A stretch of DNA of 6,805 nt from Halovenus sp. (GCA_003551265.1 PUMG01000002.1:1-6805); one strand, 5' to 3'; numbered from the stretch's first letter, positions 1 through 6,166 are shown. Program-made: numbers and translations. Notes: generated from the letters alone by a model not told the origin.

Positions 1-871
1 CTTCGAACGCGGCCTGACTCTCGACCTCCTCGACGAACGCCGGTGCGTCCTCGCCCTCGACTGCGTCGTCAGTCTCCTCGACTGTCACGCCCTCGAACTG
101 TTGCAGGTCGACGACTGCTGCACCGAAGGCGTCACGCTTGACGGCGCTCAGTCCCTGCTGTGCCTTCTGCCGTGAGGCGTAGCCCTGTGAGCTGTCGGCG
201 AGGATGTTGCGGTTGCGGTGGCGAAGTCGCCAGCGGTGCTTGCCGCCTCTGTCGACGTACAGTTCGAACTGTGACTGACTCTCGCCAATCTGGGCGAGTT
301 CCGCCTCCAGACGCTCGCGTTCGGCTTCCGCTTCTGCGGCTTTTCGTCCACGCTCTTCTGCCTCCGCAATCGCCGCGTCACGGGTCGATTCCGCCTCTGC
401 TGCGCGGTGTTCGGCCGCCTCCTGTTCTTCCCGTGGACTCGTCAGCAGCGGAACGAACACGCCACCAAGAGCGATGACGAAAATTCCCAGCCCGTACAGC
501 CCAATAATCAGAACCTCGGAGTGCTCGAACGCCGCACCCCAGCTGTCGGGAAACGCCGTCGCAAACCACGCGATGGCAGCCAGACAGATTGCCGCACCGA
601 GATACGAGAGCACGGTCCCGGTCCGCTTGAGCGGGAGTCGGATGATCGGTCCGATGAGCAACAGCACCAGTCCCAGCGCAGCCATCCCGATTCCAATGCC
701 GCGTATCGTCTCGCCCGGGCTCTCGCTCAACATCACGAACAGGATGCCGACGAACCCCAGCAACACGCCGAGGACGAATACCCAGTACCCGATTGCCTCG
801 TCGTCTGTCGACGGCTTCCCAATTCGACTTCCGTACCAGGTAACTAGCGGGTTGGAACTTCTTGTTGCCAT
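1..871 (-). CDS. Four-helix membrane protein with coiled coil and DUF1508 (YegP-like) domain, C-terminus off the window
   Basis: The reading frame starts at ATG 871 and stays open to the left edge, giving 290 visible residues without a stop, so the C-terminus is missing. Hydrophobic segments at about residues 28-48, 57-79, 86-106 and 119-143 predict four membrane helices. An Ala/Glu/Arg-rich stretch at about 146-198 looks like a long coiled coil. Residues about 201-252 match the DUF1508/YegP pattern: FELY at the start, WRLRHRN, then ILADSSQGYASR and AVKRDAFGA. An acidic tail follows, and a second DUF1508 copy could lie beyond the edge. The function of this architecture is not known to me. The coiled coil and DUF1508 part probably face the cytoplasm, but this is inferred. 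GGAG lies about 6 bases before the ATG, and a TATA-like element lies about 35-40 bases upstream. The gene follows metY on the same strand with a 72-base gap and probably has its own promoter. Confidence 0.85.
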   Translation of the reverse strand, partial: MATRSSNPLVTWYGSRIGKPSTDDEAIGYWVFVLGVLLGFVGILFVMLSESPGETIRGIGIGMAALGLVLLLIGPIIRLPLKRTGTVLSYLGAAICLAAIAWFATAFPDSWGAAFEHSEVLIIGLYGLGIFVIALGGVFVPLLTSPREEQEAAEHRAAEAESTRDAAIAEAEERGRKAAEAEAERERLEAELAQIGESQSQFELYVDRGGKHRWRLRHRNRNILADSSQGYASRQKAQQGLSAVKRDAFGAAVVDLQQFEGVTVEETDDAVEGEDAPAFVEEVESQAAFE

Positions 872-905
872 GATATCTCCAACAGTATATGTATTCACGC
901 ATACG

Positions 906-912
906 TATAAAT
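906..912 (-). promoter_or_regulatory. TATA-like promoter element of the DUF1508 membrane-protein gene
   Basis: On the minus strand the sequence reads ATTTATA, a good match to the haloarchaeal TATA consensus. Transcription would start near 883, giving a leader of about 12 bases that includes GGAG at 877-880. The site lies in the 72-base gap after metY, so the gene need not depend on read-through. Confidence 0.55.
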
Positions 913-925
913 CAAACGGCGACGG

Positions 926-938
926 AAAAACAAATAAT
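926..938 (-). terminator. T-rich terminator-like tract after metY
   Basis: Just after the metY stop codon, the minus strand reads ATTATTTG followed by a run of five T. Archaeal termination commonly uses such T-tracts without a hairpin. The position, 6-18 bases past the stop, fits the end of the metY transcript. No strong stem precedes it. Confidence 0.45.
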
Positions 939-943
939 CGGGG

Positions 944-2239
944 TCAGGAACGTGCGTTCTCGATAGCCTGGGCCAGGTCTTCGGTGATGTCGTCGACATC
1001 TTCGATACCCACGGAGAGGCGGACCATGTCACCGGTGACGCCAGCAGCGAGTTGTTCTTCTTCGGTGAGTTGCTGGTGTGTCGTCGAGGCAGGGTGGATG
1101 ACGAGCGTCTTTGCATCGCCGACGTTCGCCAACAGCGACGCGAGTTCAGTGTTCTCGACGGTTGCTTTCGCGGCATCGAACTCGCCCACGCCGAAGGTCA
1201 CCATCCCACCGAACCCACCATCGAGATACGCACTCGCCTCCTCGTGCGTCTCGTGGTCGGGGAGACCGGGGTAGGAAACCCACTCGACGTCCGGGTGTTC
1301 TTGCAGGAACTGTGCAACCGCGAGAGCGTTCTCGGAGTGGCGCTCGACACGTAGCGAGAGGGATTCGAGTTTCTGGAGGGTGACCCAGGCGTCGAACGGC
1401 GACTGTGAGTTCCCGAGGTCACGGGCTCCGCGAGCGATTGCGCCGTAGGTGAGTGCAGCGTCGCCGAAGCGCTCGGCGAAGTTGACACCGTGGTAGGCAG
1501 GGTTCTCCTGTGCCAGTTCGGGGTACTTCTCGGGGTACTCCGCCCAGGGGAACGAGCCGCCGTCGACGACGACGCCGCCGATGGTCGAGCCAGCGCCGTG
1601 AATCCACTTCGTCGTCGACTCCCAGACGATGTCTGCCCCGTGTTCGAGCGGCCGGCACAGCGCTGGGGTAGCGAAGGTGTTGTCGACGAACAGCGGCGCA
1701 CCGTTGTCGTGTGCGATTGCTGCGACTCGCTCGATGTCGGGCGTCGTGAGTGCGGGATTGCCGATGGTTTCGAGGTGGACGTACGCGGTGTTCTCGTCGA
1801 TTGCCTCCTCGTAGGCCTCGTAATCGAGCGTATCGGCGAAGCGGGTCGTCACGCCACGGCGTTCGACGCTGTGGGTGAAGTAGGTGTACGTTCCGCCGTA
1901 GAGTGCGTCGGCGGTGACGATATTGTCACCCTCGGACGCGAGCAGGAACGTCACGAGGTCGAGTGCAGCCATCCCCGAAGCGGTCGGTACTGCACCGACG
2001 CCGCCTTCGAGCGCAGCCAGGCGTTCGCCCAGCTGTGCCACCGTCGGGTTGAACAACCGCGAGTAGATGAACCCCTCCTCTTCCAGTGCAAACAGCCGTG
2101 CTGCGTGGTCGGCGTCCTCGAAGACGAACGAGGTTGTCTGGTGAAGTGGCGGTGCGCGCGCGCCTGTGCTCGGGTCCGGGTCGGTCCCGGCGTGGACGCT
2201 CTGGGTGTCGAAACGGAACTCGGATGGGTCGTCTGACAT
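944..2239 (-). CDS. metY: O-acetylhomoserine sulfhydrylase (O-acetylhomoserine aminocarboxypropyltransferase)
   Basis: This 431-residue protein belongs to the Cys/Met-metabolism PLP-enzyme family. MetY members convert O-acetylhomoserine and sulfide to homocysteine and acetate in the cytoplasm. Visible motifs include the N-terminal FDTQSVHAG (10-18), the cofactor-phosphate region YSRLFNPT (59-66), the glycine-serine segment TASGMAAL (86-93), VDNTFATP with Asp186 that should contact the PLP ring nitrogen, and ESTTKWIHG with the Schiff-base Lys211. The ESTTKWIHG form and the total length fit MetY better than cystathionine gamma-synthase or gamma-lyase, whose motif is usually closer to SxTKYxxGH. 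The start at ATG 2239 is supported by the family N-terminus and by TAAATA about 25 bases upstream, which suggests a leaderless transcript. The nearby metX gene supplies the preceding pathway step. Side activity on O-acetylserine cannot be excluded. Confidence 0.95.
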   Translation of the reverse strand: MSDDPSEFRFDTQSVHAGTDPDPSTGARAPPLHQTTSFVFEDADHAARLFALEEEGFIYSRLFNPTVAQLGERLAALEGGVGAVPTASGMAALDLVTFLLASEGDNIVTADALYGGTYTYFTHSVERRGVTTRFADTLDYEAYEEAIDENTAYVHLETIGNPALTTPDIERVAAIAHDNGAPLFVDNTFATPALCRPLEHGADIVWESTTKWIHGAGSTIGGVVVDGGSFPWAEYPEKYPELAQENPAYHGVNFAERFGDAALTYGAIARGARDLGNSQSPFDAWVTLQKLESLSLRVERHSENALAVAQFLQEHPDVEWVSYPGLPDHETHEEASAYLDGGFGGMVTFGVGEFDAAKATVENTELASLLANVGDAKTLVIHPASTTHQQLTEEEQLAAGVTGDMVRLSVGIEDVDDITEDLAQAIENARS

Positions 2240-2260
2240 ACGCTCCGTTCGGCAGGGCGG

Positions 2261-2266
2261 TATTTA
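2261..2266 (-). promoter_or_regulatory. TATA-like element of metY
   Basis: The minus strand reads TAAATA, centred about 25 bases upstream of the metY ATG at 2239. That spacing puts the transcription start at or next to the start codon, so the mRNA is probably leaderless. The inverted repeat at 2270-2295 lies directly upstream. Confidence 0.5.
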
Positions 2267-2269
2267 CGC

Positions 2270-2295
2270 GCGGCTGTAGAGTCAGGTACTGCCGC
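2270..2295. promoter_or_regulatory. Inverted repeat between the divergent metY and cupin promoters, candidate operator
   Basis: GCGGCTGTA (2270-2278) and TACTGCCGC (2287-2295) form a 9-base inverted repeat with one mismatch and an 8-base spacer. It sits almost midway between the TATA-like element of metY (2261-2266) and that of the cupin gene (2305-2308). A regulator bound here could affect both genes. The repeat is visible; its role as an operator is inferred. Confidence 0.4.
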
Positions 2296-2304
2296 TGTCG
2301 ACAC

Positions 2305-2308
2305 TTAT
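2305..2308 (+). promoter_or_regulatory. Weak TATA-like element of the cupin gene
   Basis: TTAT within ACTTATGG lies about 26 bases before the cupin ATG at 2333, the spacing expected for a leaderless haloarchaeal transcript. A GGAG at 2315-2318 is too far from the ATG to act as a usual ribosome-binding site. The match to the TATA consensus is weak. Confidence 0.35.
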
Positions 2309-2332
2309 GGGTCTGGAGAGTGAGATACCATC

Positions 2333-2674
2333 ATGGAACACGTTTCACTCGACGAGAGCGACGAAGTCGAAGTACTGGACGGCGTCCACCTGGCACAGCT
2401 CGCTGCCGGCGAGCACACGAGCGTGCAGCACTTTCGAATCGAACCCGGCGCAACCGTGCCGATGCACAGCCACCACCACGAACAGAGTGGGTTTGTCTCC
2501 GGTGGCGAGGCGACGTTCATTCTCGAAGACGGGAGTGAACTCGTCGTCACTCCGGGAGAGTCGTACGTGCTGGCAGGCGACGAACCGCACTCCGTGGAGA
2601 ATCGAGGAGACCAGCCGCTCGAAGGAGTCGATATCTTTAGCCCCCCACGCACTGACCCAGACTGGGCCGAGTGA
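2333..2674 (+). CDS. Small single-domain cupin protein
   Basis: This 113-residue protein is close to the minimum size of a single cupin barrel. Cupin motif 1 is clear: Gly39, then His45, His47 and Glu50, then Gly57 (GATVPMHSHHHEQSGFVSGG). Motif 2 is recognisable around Gly75 to Asn90, with His86 as the expected fourth metal ligand and Asn90 conserved; the usual Pro and Gly are Ala81 and Asp83. The metal ligands are therefore present, and a metal-binding barrel is likely. Cupins of this type include small dioxygenases, isomerases and ligand sensors, so a specific reaction cannot be named. The gene lies on the opposite strand between metY and metX, sharing a 93-base divergent promoter region with metY and converging on metX. 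That placement hints at, but does not prove, a link with sulfur amino acid metabolism. Confidence 0.9.
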   Translation: MEHVSLDESDEVEVLDGVHLAQLAAGEHTSVQHFRIEPGATVPMHSHHHEQSGFVSGGEATFILEDGSELVVTPGESYVLAGDEPHSVENRGDQPLEGVDIFSPPRTDPDWAE

Positions 2675-2712
2675 GTGCGCCGACTGTCACTGATTTTCGT
2701 CACGAAGTCGCC

Positions 2713-2728
2713 GTAAGCGATGGCTTAC
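2713..2728. terminator. Short perfect hairpin between the convergent cupin and metX genes
   Basis: GTAAGC (2713-2718) and GCTTAC (2723-2728) form a perfect 6-base stem with a 4-base loop, and the right arm contains the metX stop codon complement (2725-2727). It lies 39 bases past the cupin stop. No T-run follows on either side, so a terminator role is uncertain. A TTTT at 2694-2697 could instead end the cupin transcript. Confidence 0.3.
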
Positions 2729-3975
2729 CCCTGAAAGAGACCGCTGTGAACCCGCGGGAACGACGACGCGTGTTCTGTCTCCGGGAGCGGACGGTCGCGG
2801 ACGGCCCGGCCGTCGACGCCATCGGCGAGAAAATCGGCGAGCGGCGGACCGACGTTGCCCGGTTCGACGAGGAACGCATCGTGACCGTGGTCGGATTCGA
2901 CGACGTGGTTGGCGACGGGGGTATCGGTCTCGCGGAACGCCTCGACGAGGGCTGCGCTCTGTTCGACCGTGAAGTGCCAGTCTGCAGTGAACGACATCAC
3001 GAGCGCCTCTCCCTCGAACGCCGCGAGCGCCGCCCGGTCACTCCCGTAGCTGTCGGCGAGGTCGTACTCGTCCATCGCTCGCGACAGATAGAGGTAGCTG
3101 TTCGCGTCGAACCGGTCGACGAACGCCGACGCCTGGTAGTCGAGGTAGGATTCAACCTCGCGATAGGGGAAGAACTCACGGGCAGGGTCGCTGGGGAACT
3201 CGAACCCGTTTCTCGCGTGACCCGCCGACCGTCGGCCGAACTTTCGGGCGGTCGATTCCTTCGAGAGGTACATCACGTGACCGACCTGACGCGCCAGCGC
3301 CAGTCCGTCGCGCGGTGGGTCGCCTCCGTAGTAGTCGCCACCGTTCCAGTTCGGGTCCGCACGGATGGCCCGGCGGGCAATTGCATCGAGTGCGAGACAC
3401 TGGGCGTCGAGTCGTCCTGCTGCGGCAATCGGGACAACCCGGTTCACGTCGTCAGGGTAGCGTGCGGCCCATTCGAGGACGTTCATTCCACCCACGCTCC
3501 CACCTACAACCGCGTGAAGTCGGCCAACTCCGAGTGAATCGAGGAGTCGTCGCTGTGCCCGGGTCCAGTCTGTGACAGTCACCGGCGGGAACGCGCTTCC
3601 CCAGCGACCGTGTTCACCCGATGCGCGGCCGTCCGGGGCTACACTCGACGGACCAGACGAGCCATAACACGACCCCGGGACGTTCGCACAGACGACGTAG
3701 TAACGGTTCGTGTCGATTGCCTTGCCCGGCCCGACGATGTCGTTCCACCACGCACGCGCCTGTCCGGCCTGCCCACTGTCACCTTCCCCGAGCGCCGCGA
3801 CGTTCTGACTGCCGGTGAGGGCGTGACAGACGAGCACCGCGTTGGTCGTGGGCTCGTCGCTTTCTCCGTCGTACTCGCCGTAGCTCTCGTAGGCGATTTC
3901 GAGGTCTGGAATCGTCTCGCCACACTCGAACGTGAACTCGCCCAGAGAAACCCTTCCGGCGTCGACTCGTGTCAT
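2725..3975 (-). CDS. metX: Homoserine O-acetyltransferase (MetX family)
   Basis: This 416-residue alpha/beta-hydrolase-fold enzyme should transfer an acetyl group from acetyl-CoA to homoserine, making the substrate of MetY. Visible family signatures are CHALTGS (50-56), the [14 protein letters not shown] segment (98-111), and the nucleophile elbow [12 protein letters not shown] with Ser160. Asp332 in SFTADWHFT and His365 in SDHGHDAFL complete the triad, and Arg229 in the ALARQVGHV segment probably helps bind substrate. The length is somewhat above the usual 370-400 because of a C-terminal tail after about residue 385. The start ATG 3975 leaves the conserved N-terminal [20 protein letters not shown] intact. 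The acyl donor, acetyl-CoA or succinyl-CoA, cannot be read with certainty from sequence; the MetY partner favours acetyl. Unlike many metX-metY pairs, the two genes are separated here by a cupin gene on the other strand. Confidence 0.94.
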   Translation of the reverse strand: MTRVDAGRVSLGEFTFECGETIPDLEIAYESYGEYDGESDEPTTNAVLVCHALTGSQNVAALGEGDSGQAGQARAWWNDIVGPGKAIDTNRYYVVCANVPGSCYGSSGPSSVAPDGRASGEHGRWGSAFPPVTVTDWTRAQRRLLDSLGVGRLHAVVGGSVGGMNVLEWAARYPDDVNRVVPIAAAGRLDAQCLALDAIARRAIRADPNWNGGDYYGGDPPRDGLALARQVGHVMYLSKESTARKFGRRSAGHARNGFEFPSDPAREFFPYREVESYLDYQASAFVDRFDANSYLYLSRAMDEYDLADSYGSDRAALAAFEGEALVMSFTADWHFTVEQSAALVEAFRETDTPVANHVVESDHGHDAFLVEPGNVGPPLADFLADGVDGRAVRDRPLPETEHASSFPRVHSGLFQG

Positions 3976-4024
3976 CTACAATGTCTTTGGAACCGGCGTC
4001 GTATCGGTACTTCGTCACCGGCGG

Positions 4025-4030
4025 ATATTA
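4025..4030 (-). promoter_or_regulatory. Possible TATA-like element of metX
   Basis: The minus strand reads TAATAT about 52 bases upstream of the metX ATG, which would give a leader of about 26 bases. A weaker GATACG at about 4000 would suit a leaderless start instead. The choice is uncertain. A direct repeat ACCGGCG (3992-3998 and 4017-4023) flanks this stretch; no role is evident. Confidence 0.3.
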
Positions 4031-4099
4031 CCAGGGTCGGGTACATCGGGCACCCACGCACCAAAACCGGGTGAGAGAATCTGAAATAGTACAGAAAAC

Positions 4100-4104
4100 T
4101 TATA
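4100..4104 (+). promoter_or_regulatory. TATA-like element of the SecD-P1-like lipoprotein gene
   Basis: TTATA within ACTTATACC lies about 33 bases before the ATG at 4135, inside an A/T-rich stretch (about 4075-4130) that contrasts with its surroundings. Transcription would begin a few bases upstream of the start codon, giving a very short leader. Confidence 0.5.
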
Positions 4105-4134
4105 CCAAAGCCAAAAATAACATCCCAATAGACG

Positions 4135-5181
4135 ATGACTGTCAACGAATTGGTCCCTTCACGAACGACGCGGCGAGATGCTCTCCTCGCTGGTTGTACA
4201 GTTCTCTCCGCCGTCCTGGCCGGCTGTCTCGGCGACGACGAGGACGATGCTGACGACGAAACCGGCGACGCCGCTGACGGCGACAACGGGAGTGAATCGG
4301 ATGACGAGACGGATGGCCCGGAGTCTCTCGTCGGGGTTCCAGAGGGGACGCTGGCAGACGGCGTGGACCTGTCGAACCCATGGGCGGTTGAGGAGACTCT
4401 CGTGGACCAACTGGACCTCACGTTCGGCCAGATCCGCACTCGGGTCGGCACGGACGTCGTCGAGGTGTACGACGATGTCTCCGAATCCGACTTCGTCGAG
4501 GCTCTCGAGGCCGCAGACGTCGGCACGGACGAGGTCGAGGTTCGCGCCGGGGTTACGGACGAGACACTGGATGTCATCCTCGACGTCGTCGAGACGCGTC
4601 TCGACGAGACTGATGTCGACGCATCAGTCGCGAAACACGAGGAGCGTCCCGCGGTCGTCCTCGACGGTCACGAGGCTGAAGCGGACCGGGTCGAGGATCT
4701 CCTCGAACCGCTTCGCGTCGAGCTTGTAGCGGGGTACCCCGACCCCGATGCCGACGAACCGGTGATGGAGACGGTGGTTACACAGGATGACATTGCGCAG
4801 GTGTCGACGGCACAGAGAGCAAATGGAGAGAGCCCAGCTCCGCACGTCCCAATCCAGCTGTCTGAAGAGGCTGCCGAGCAGTACGCTACGGTAATGGCAG
4901 AGAGTAGCTTTACGACGGACGGTGTCGAGCAGTGTTCGTTTGACTCGTCTGATCAGCCCGACGCCGACGAGTACTGTCTCTACACGCGCTTTGACGGTGA
5001 GCTGATTCACGGTGCTTCGATGGGGCCGTCCCTTGCCACTGTCATCGAGAATAGTGAGTTCGTGGAGAACCCATCGTTCGTTCTTCAGACGCAAGATTTC
5101 GAGACGGCTCAGCGGCTCGAACTGGCTCTCCGGGGGGGTCAGCTGCCCACAGAACTGCATCTGGAGACAAACGACAAGTAG
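4135..5181 (+). CDS. Tat-exported lipoprotein with a SecD P1-like extracytoplasmic domain
   Basis: The 348-residue product begins with a twin-arginine signal (TTRRDALLAG, Arg13-Arg14), a short hydrophobic stretch and a lipobox LAGC with Cys31 as the expected lipidated residue. An acidic Asp/Glu/Gly linker spans about 32-62, typical of haloarchaeal surface lipoproteins. From about 83 to 200 the pattern resembles the P1 base of SecD, with VEVRAGVTDETLDVILDVVE (133-152) recalling the SecD segment that precedes its repeat-like region. From about 236 to 344 it resembles the SecDF P1 head: IQLSEEAAEQYATVM, then YCLYTRFDGELIHGASMG, then QTQDFETAQRLELALRGGQL. Real SecD continues into six membrane helices; this protein stops here, so it cannot act as a proton-driven translocase alone. 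Cys267 and Cys281 could form a disulfide. The similarity is from remembered family patterns, not a search. A role in folding or late secretion is inference. It ends 3 bases from the convergent IsdG-like gene. Confidence 0.85.
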   Translation: MTVNELVPSRTTRRDALLAGCTVLSAVLAGCLGDDEDDADDETGDAADGDNGSESDDETDGPESLVGVPEGTLADGVDLSNPWAVEETLVDQLDLTFGQIRTRVGTDVVEVYDDVSESDFVEALEAADVGTDEVEVRAGVTDETLDVILDVVETRLDETDVDASVAKHEERPAVVLDGHEAEADRVEDLLEPLRVELVAGYPDPDADEPVMETVVTQDDIAQVSTAQRANGESPAPHVPIQLSEEAAEQYATVMAESSFTTDGVEQCSFDSSDQPDADEYCLYTRFDGELIHGASMGPSLATVIENSEFVENPSFVLQTQDFETAQRLELALRGGQLPTELHLETNDK

Positions 5182-5184
5182 CGA

Positions 5185-5505
5185 TTACTCGCCGTCGGCG
5201 TCGAACGCGACCTCGTGAATCGTCACCGGACCGTCGTCGGTGAACCACTCTTCCGGGGGCGGGTTTCGGTGCGCCTCTCTGAACGCCTCGCTCTCGGTCC
5301 ACCCCTCGAAGGCGTCCATCGACTCCCAGTACGTCACTGCAGCGTGTGTCTCCGTTTCGATGTGTCCGTGGTCGACCGGTGTGTGAAACTCGAACCGGAC
5401 GAAACCGTCCATCTCTTCGACTGCACCCATCCGGCTGCGAAAGCGCTGTTCGAACTCCTCGTGGTACGCCGGGTCGACGTAGAACGTGTTTGTGACGACG
5501 AGCAT
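5185..5505 (-). CDS. IsdG/HmoA-like antibiotic biosynthesis monooxygenase (ABM) domain protein
   Basis: This 106-residue protein is a single ferredoxin-like ABM domain, the usual length for the family, which works as a cytoplasmic dimer. It keeps the residues that define IsdG-type heme-degrading enzymes at the right spacing: Asn6 near the N-terminus, Trp69 in FEGWTESEAF, and His79 in FREAH, ten residues after the Trp as in IsdG. HmoA-type proteins share this pattern. Heme breakdown with iron release is therefore the leading guess, but ABM proteins also oxidise quinones and other substrates, and many with this pattern are uncharacterised. The start ATG 5505 leaves the first beta strand (VVTNTFYV) intact. 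Its promoter is bracketed by a perfect 7-base inverted repeat (5526-5546), consistent with tight control. The gene converges on the lipoprotein gene and lies 111 bases after the GNAT gene on the same strand. Confidence 0.88.
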   Translation of the reverse strand: MLVVTNTFYVDPAYHEEFEQRFRSRMGAVEEMDGFVRFEFHTPVDHGHIETETHAAVTYWESMDAFEGWTESEAFREAHRNPPPEEWFTDDGPVTIHEVAFDADGE

Positions 5506-5525
5506 ACCTGCATTGCGGGGCGGAT

Positions 5526-5546
5526 GAACAAAAAGATAATTTGTTC
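5526..5546. promoter_or_regulatory. Perfect inverted repeat over the promoter of the IsdG/ABM gene, candidate operator
   Basis: GAACAAA (5526-5532) and TTTGTTC (5540-5546) are perfect inverted copies separated by 7 bases. The centre lies about 31 bases upstream of the ATG at 5505, where the TATA element is expected; on the minus strand the interior reads ATTATCTT. A dimeric regulator bound here would compete with TATA-binding protein. The repeat is seen directly; the regulatory role is inferred. Confidence 0.5.
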
Positions 5547-5616
5547 TTGCCCAGACGGACCGTTCTCGGGTTTCTGCCCCTCATCTCCCGGAATGTAACG
5601 AGGTGCCGAAGATATG

Positions 5617-6138
5617 TCACAGAAAGAGTGTGTAAATGCTCGTCGGATACGAACGCCCTGCGATGTCGAATTCTCCAGTATCTGTTCGTTCGAATCCCTG
5701 TGCTTCGTAGAACCGTTTCGCATCCTCATTCTCTTCAAACACCTCGAGTCGTACTGCCTCAACGGTTTCAGGGAGTAATTCCAGCGCGCGTTCAAGCAAC
5801 GCAGTGCCGACTCCTCTCCCCCACCAGTCAGGTTCCACGTAGATTGCTTTCAGGTCGGCTTCGTCATCGCCGACAAACTCTTTGGTCTCTGAATCGCCCC
5901 ACCGAATGTCGATAAAGCCTCGAACAACTCCCGCATCGTCAACGGCAACGAGAACGCCTTCTTGATTCTCACGTAGTCCTTCGTACCAGCGTTGGACGTC
6001 CTCCTCAGTTGGAGTAACGGGCTGGTTCTGAAGAATTTCGGGAGGGAGCAATCCCTCGTAGGCTTCACGCCACGCCAATCCGTGTGCCCTGATGAGACCT
6101 CTTACGTCAGATTCTCCTTCGACATGACGGATTTCCAT
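5617..6138 (-). CDS. GNAT-family N-acetyltransferase
   Basis: With ATG 6138 as start, the product has 173 residues, the usual size for a single GNAT domain that acetylates an amine using acetyl-CoA. Motif A is clear at about 95-118: DLKAIYVEPDWWGRGVGTAL, where Arg108-Gly-Val-Gly111 forms the acetyl-CoA pyrophosphate loop. Motif B follows at 137-150 (NEDAKRFYEAQGFE). The substrate cannot be told. The frame remains open upstream to ATG 6396, but the extra 86 residues have no domain character. TTTTAT at 6161-6166 sits about 25 bases before ATG 6138, which fits a leaderless start there; ATG 6162 falls on that element and is unlikely. Codon use differs from its neighbours, with AGA or AGG arginines at codons 13, 17 and 108 and many A/T third positions, which suggests recent acquisition. 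Confidence 0.9.
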   Translation of the reverse strand: MEIRHVEGESDVRGLIRAHGLAWREAYEGLLPPEILQNQPVTPTEEDVQRWYEGLRENQEGVLVAVDDAGVVRGFIDIRWGDSETKEFVGDDEADLKAIYVEPDWWGRGVGTALLERALELLPETVEAVRLEVFEENEDAKRFYEAQGFERTDTGEFDIAGRSYPTSIYTLFL

Positions 6139-6160
6139 AGCTCTCGTTTGTCTTCTGATC

Positions 6161-6166
6161 ATAAAA
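6161..6166 (-). promoter_or_regulatory. TATA-like element of the GNAT gene
   Basis: The minus strand reads TTTTAT, centred about 25 bases upstream of ATG 6138. This is the expected distance for a leaderless transcript and is the main reason for choosing 6138 as the start. Confidence 0.5.

Noticed and set aside
378..902. Minus-strand frame of 174 codons overlapping the membrane-protein gene
   Set aside because: It is an out-of-frame shadow, rich in Arg and Gly, while the overlapping frame has clean membrane helices and a DUF1508 domain.
474..1274. Plus-strand open frame of 266 codons
   Set aside because: It lies antisense to the DUF1508 gene and the end of metY, shows no motif, and is the kind of long shadow frame that high G+C DNA produces.
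1490..2236. Plus-strand open frame of 248 codons
   Set aside because: It is antisense to metY and has no recognisable features.
2671..3537. Plus-strand open frame of 288 codons starting at the cupin stop
   Set aside because: It is fully antisense to metX, whose catalytic motifs are clear, and its translation shows no domain.
3992..4023. Direct repeat ACCGGCG, 25 bases apart, upstream of metX
   Set aside because: Seven-base G/C-rich repeats are common here, and the same string also occurs within metX coding sequence, so a regulatory role is not supported.
3972..4577. Minus-strand Ser/Thr-rich open frame of 201 codons
   Set aside because: It is antisense to the lipoprotein gene, and its Ser/Thr richness simply mirrors the Asp/Glu codons on the other strand.
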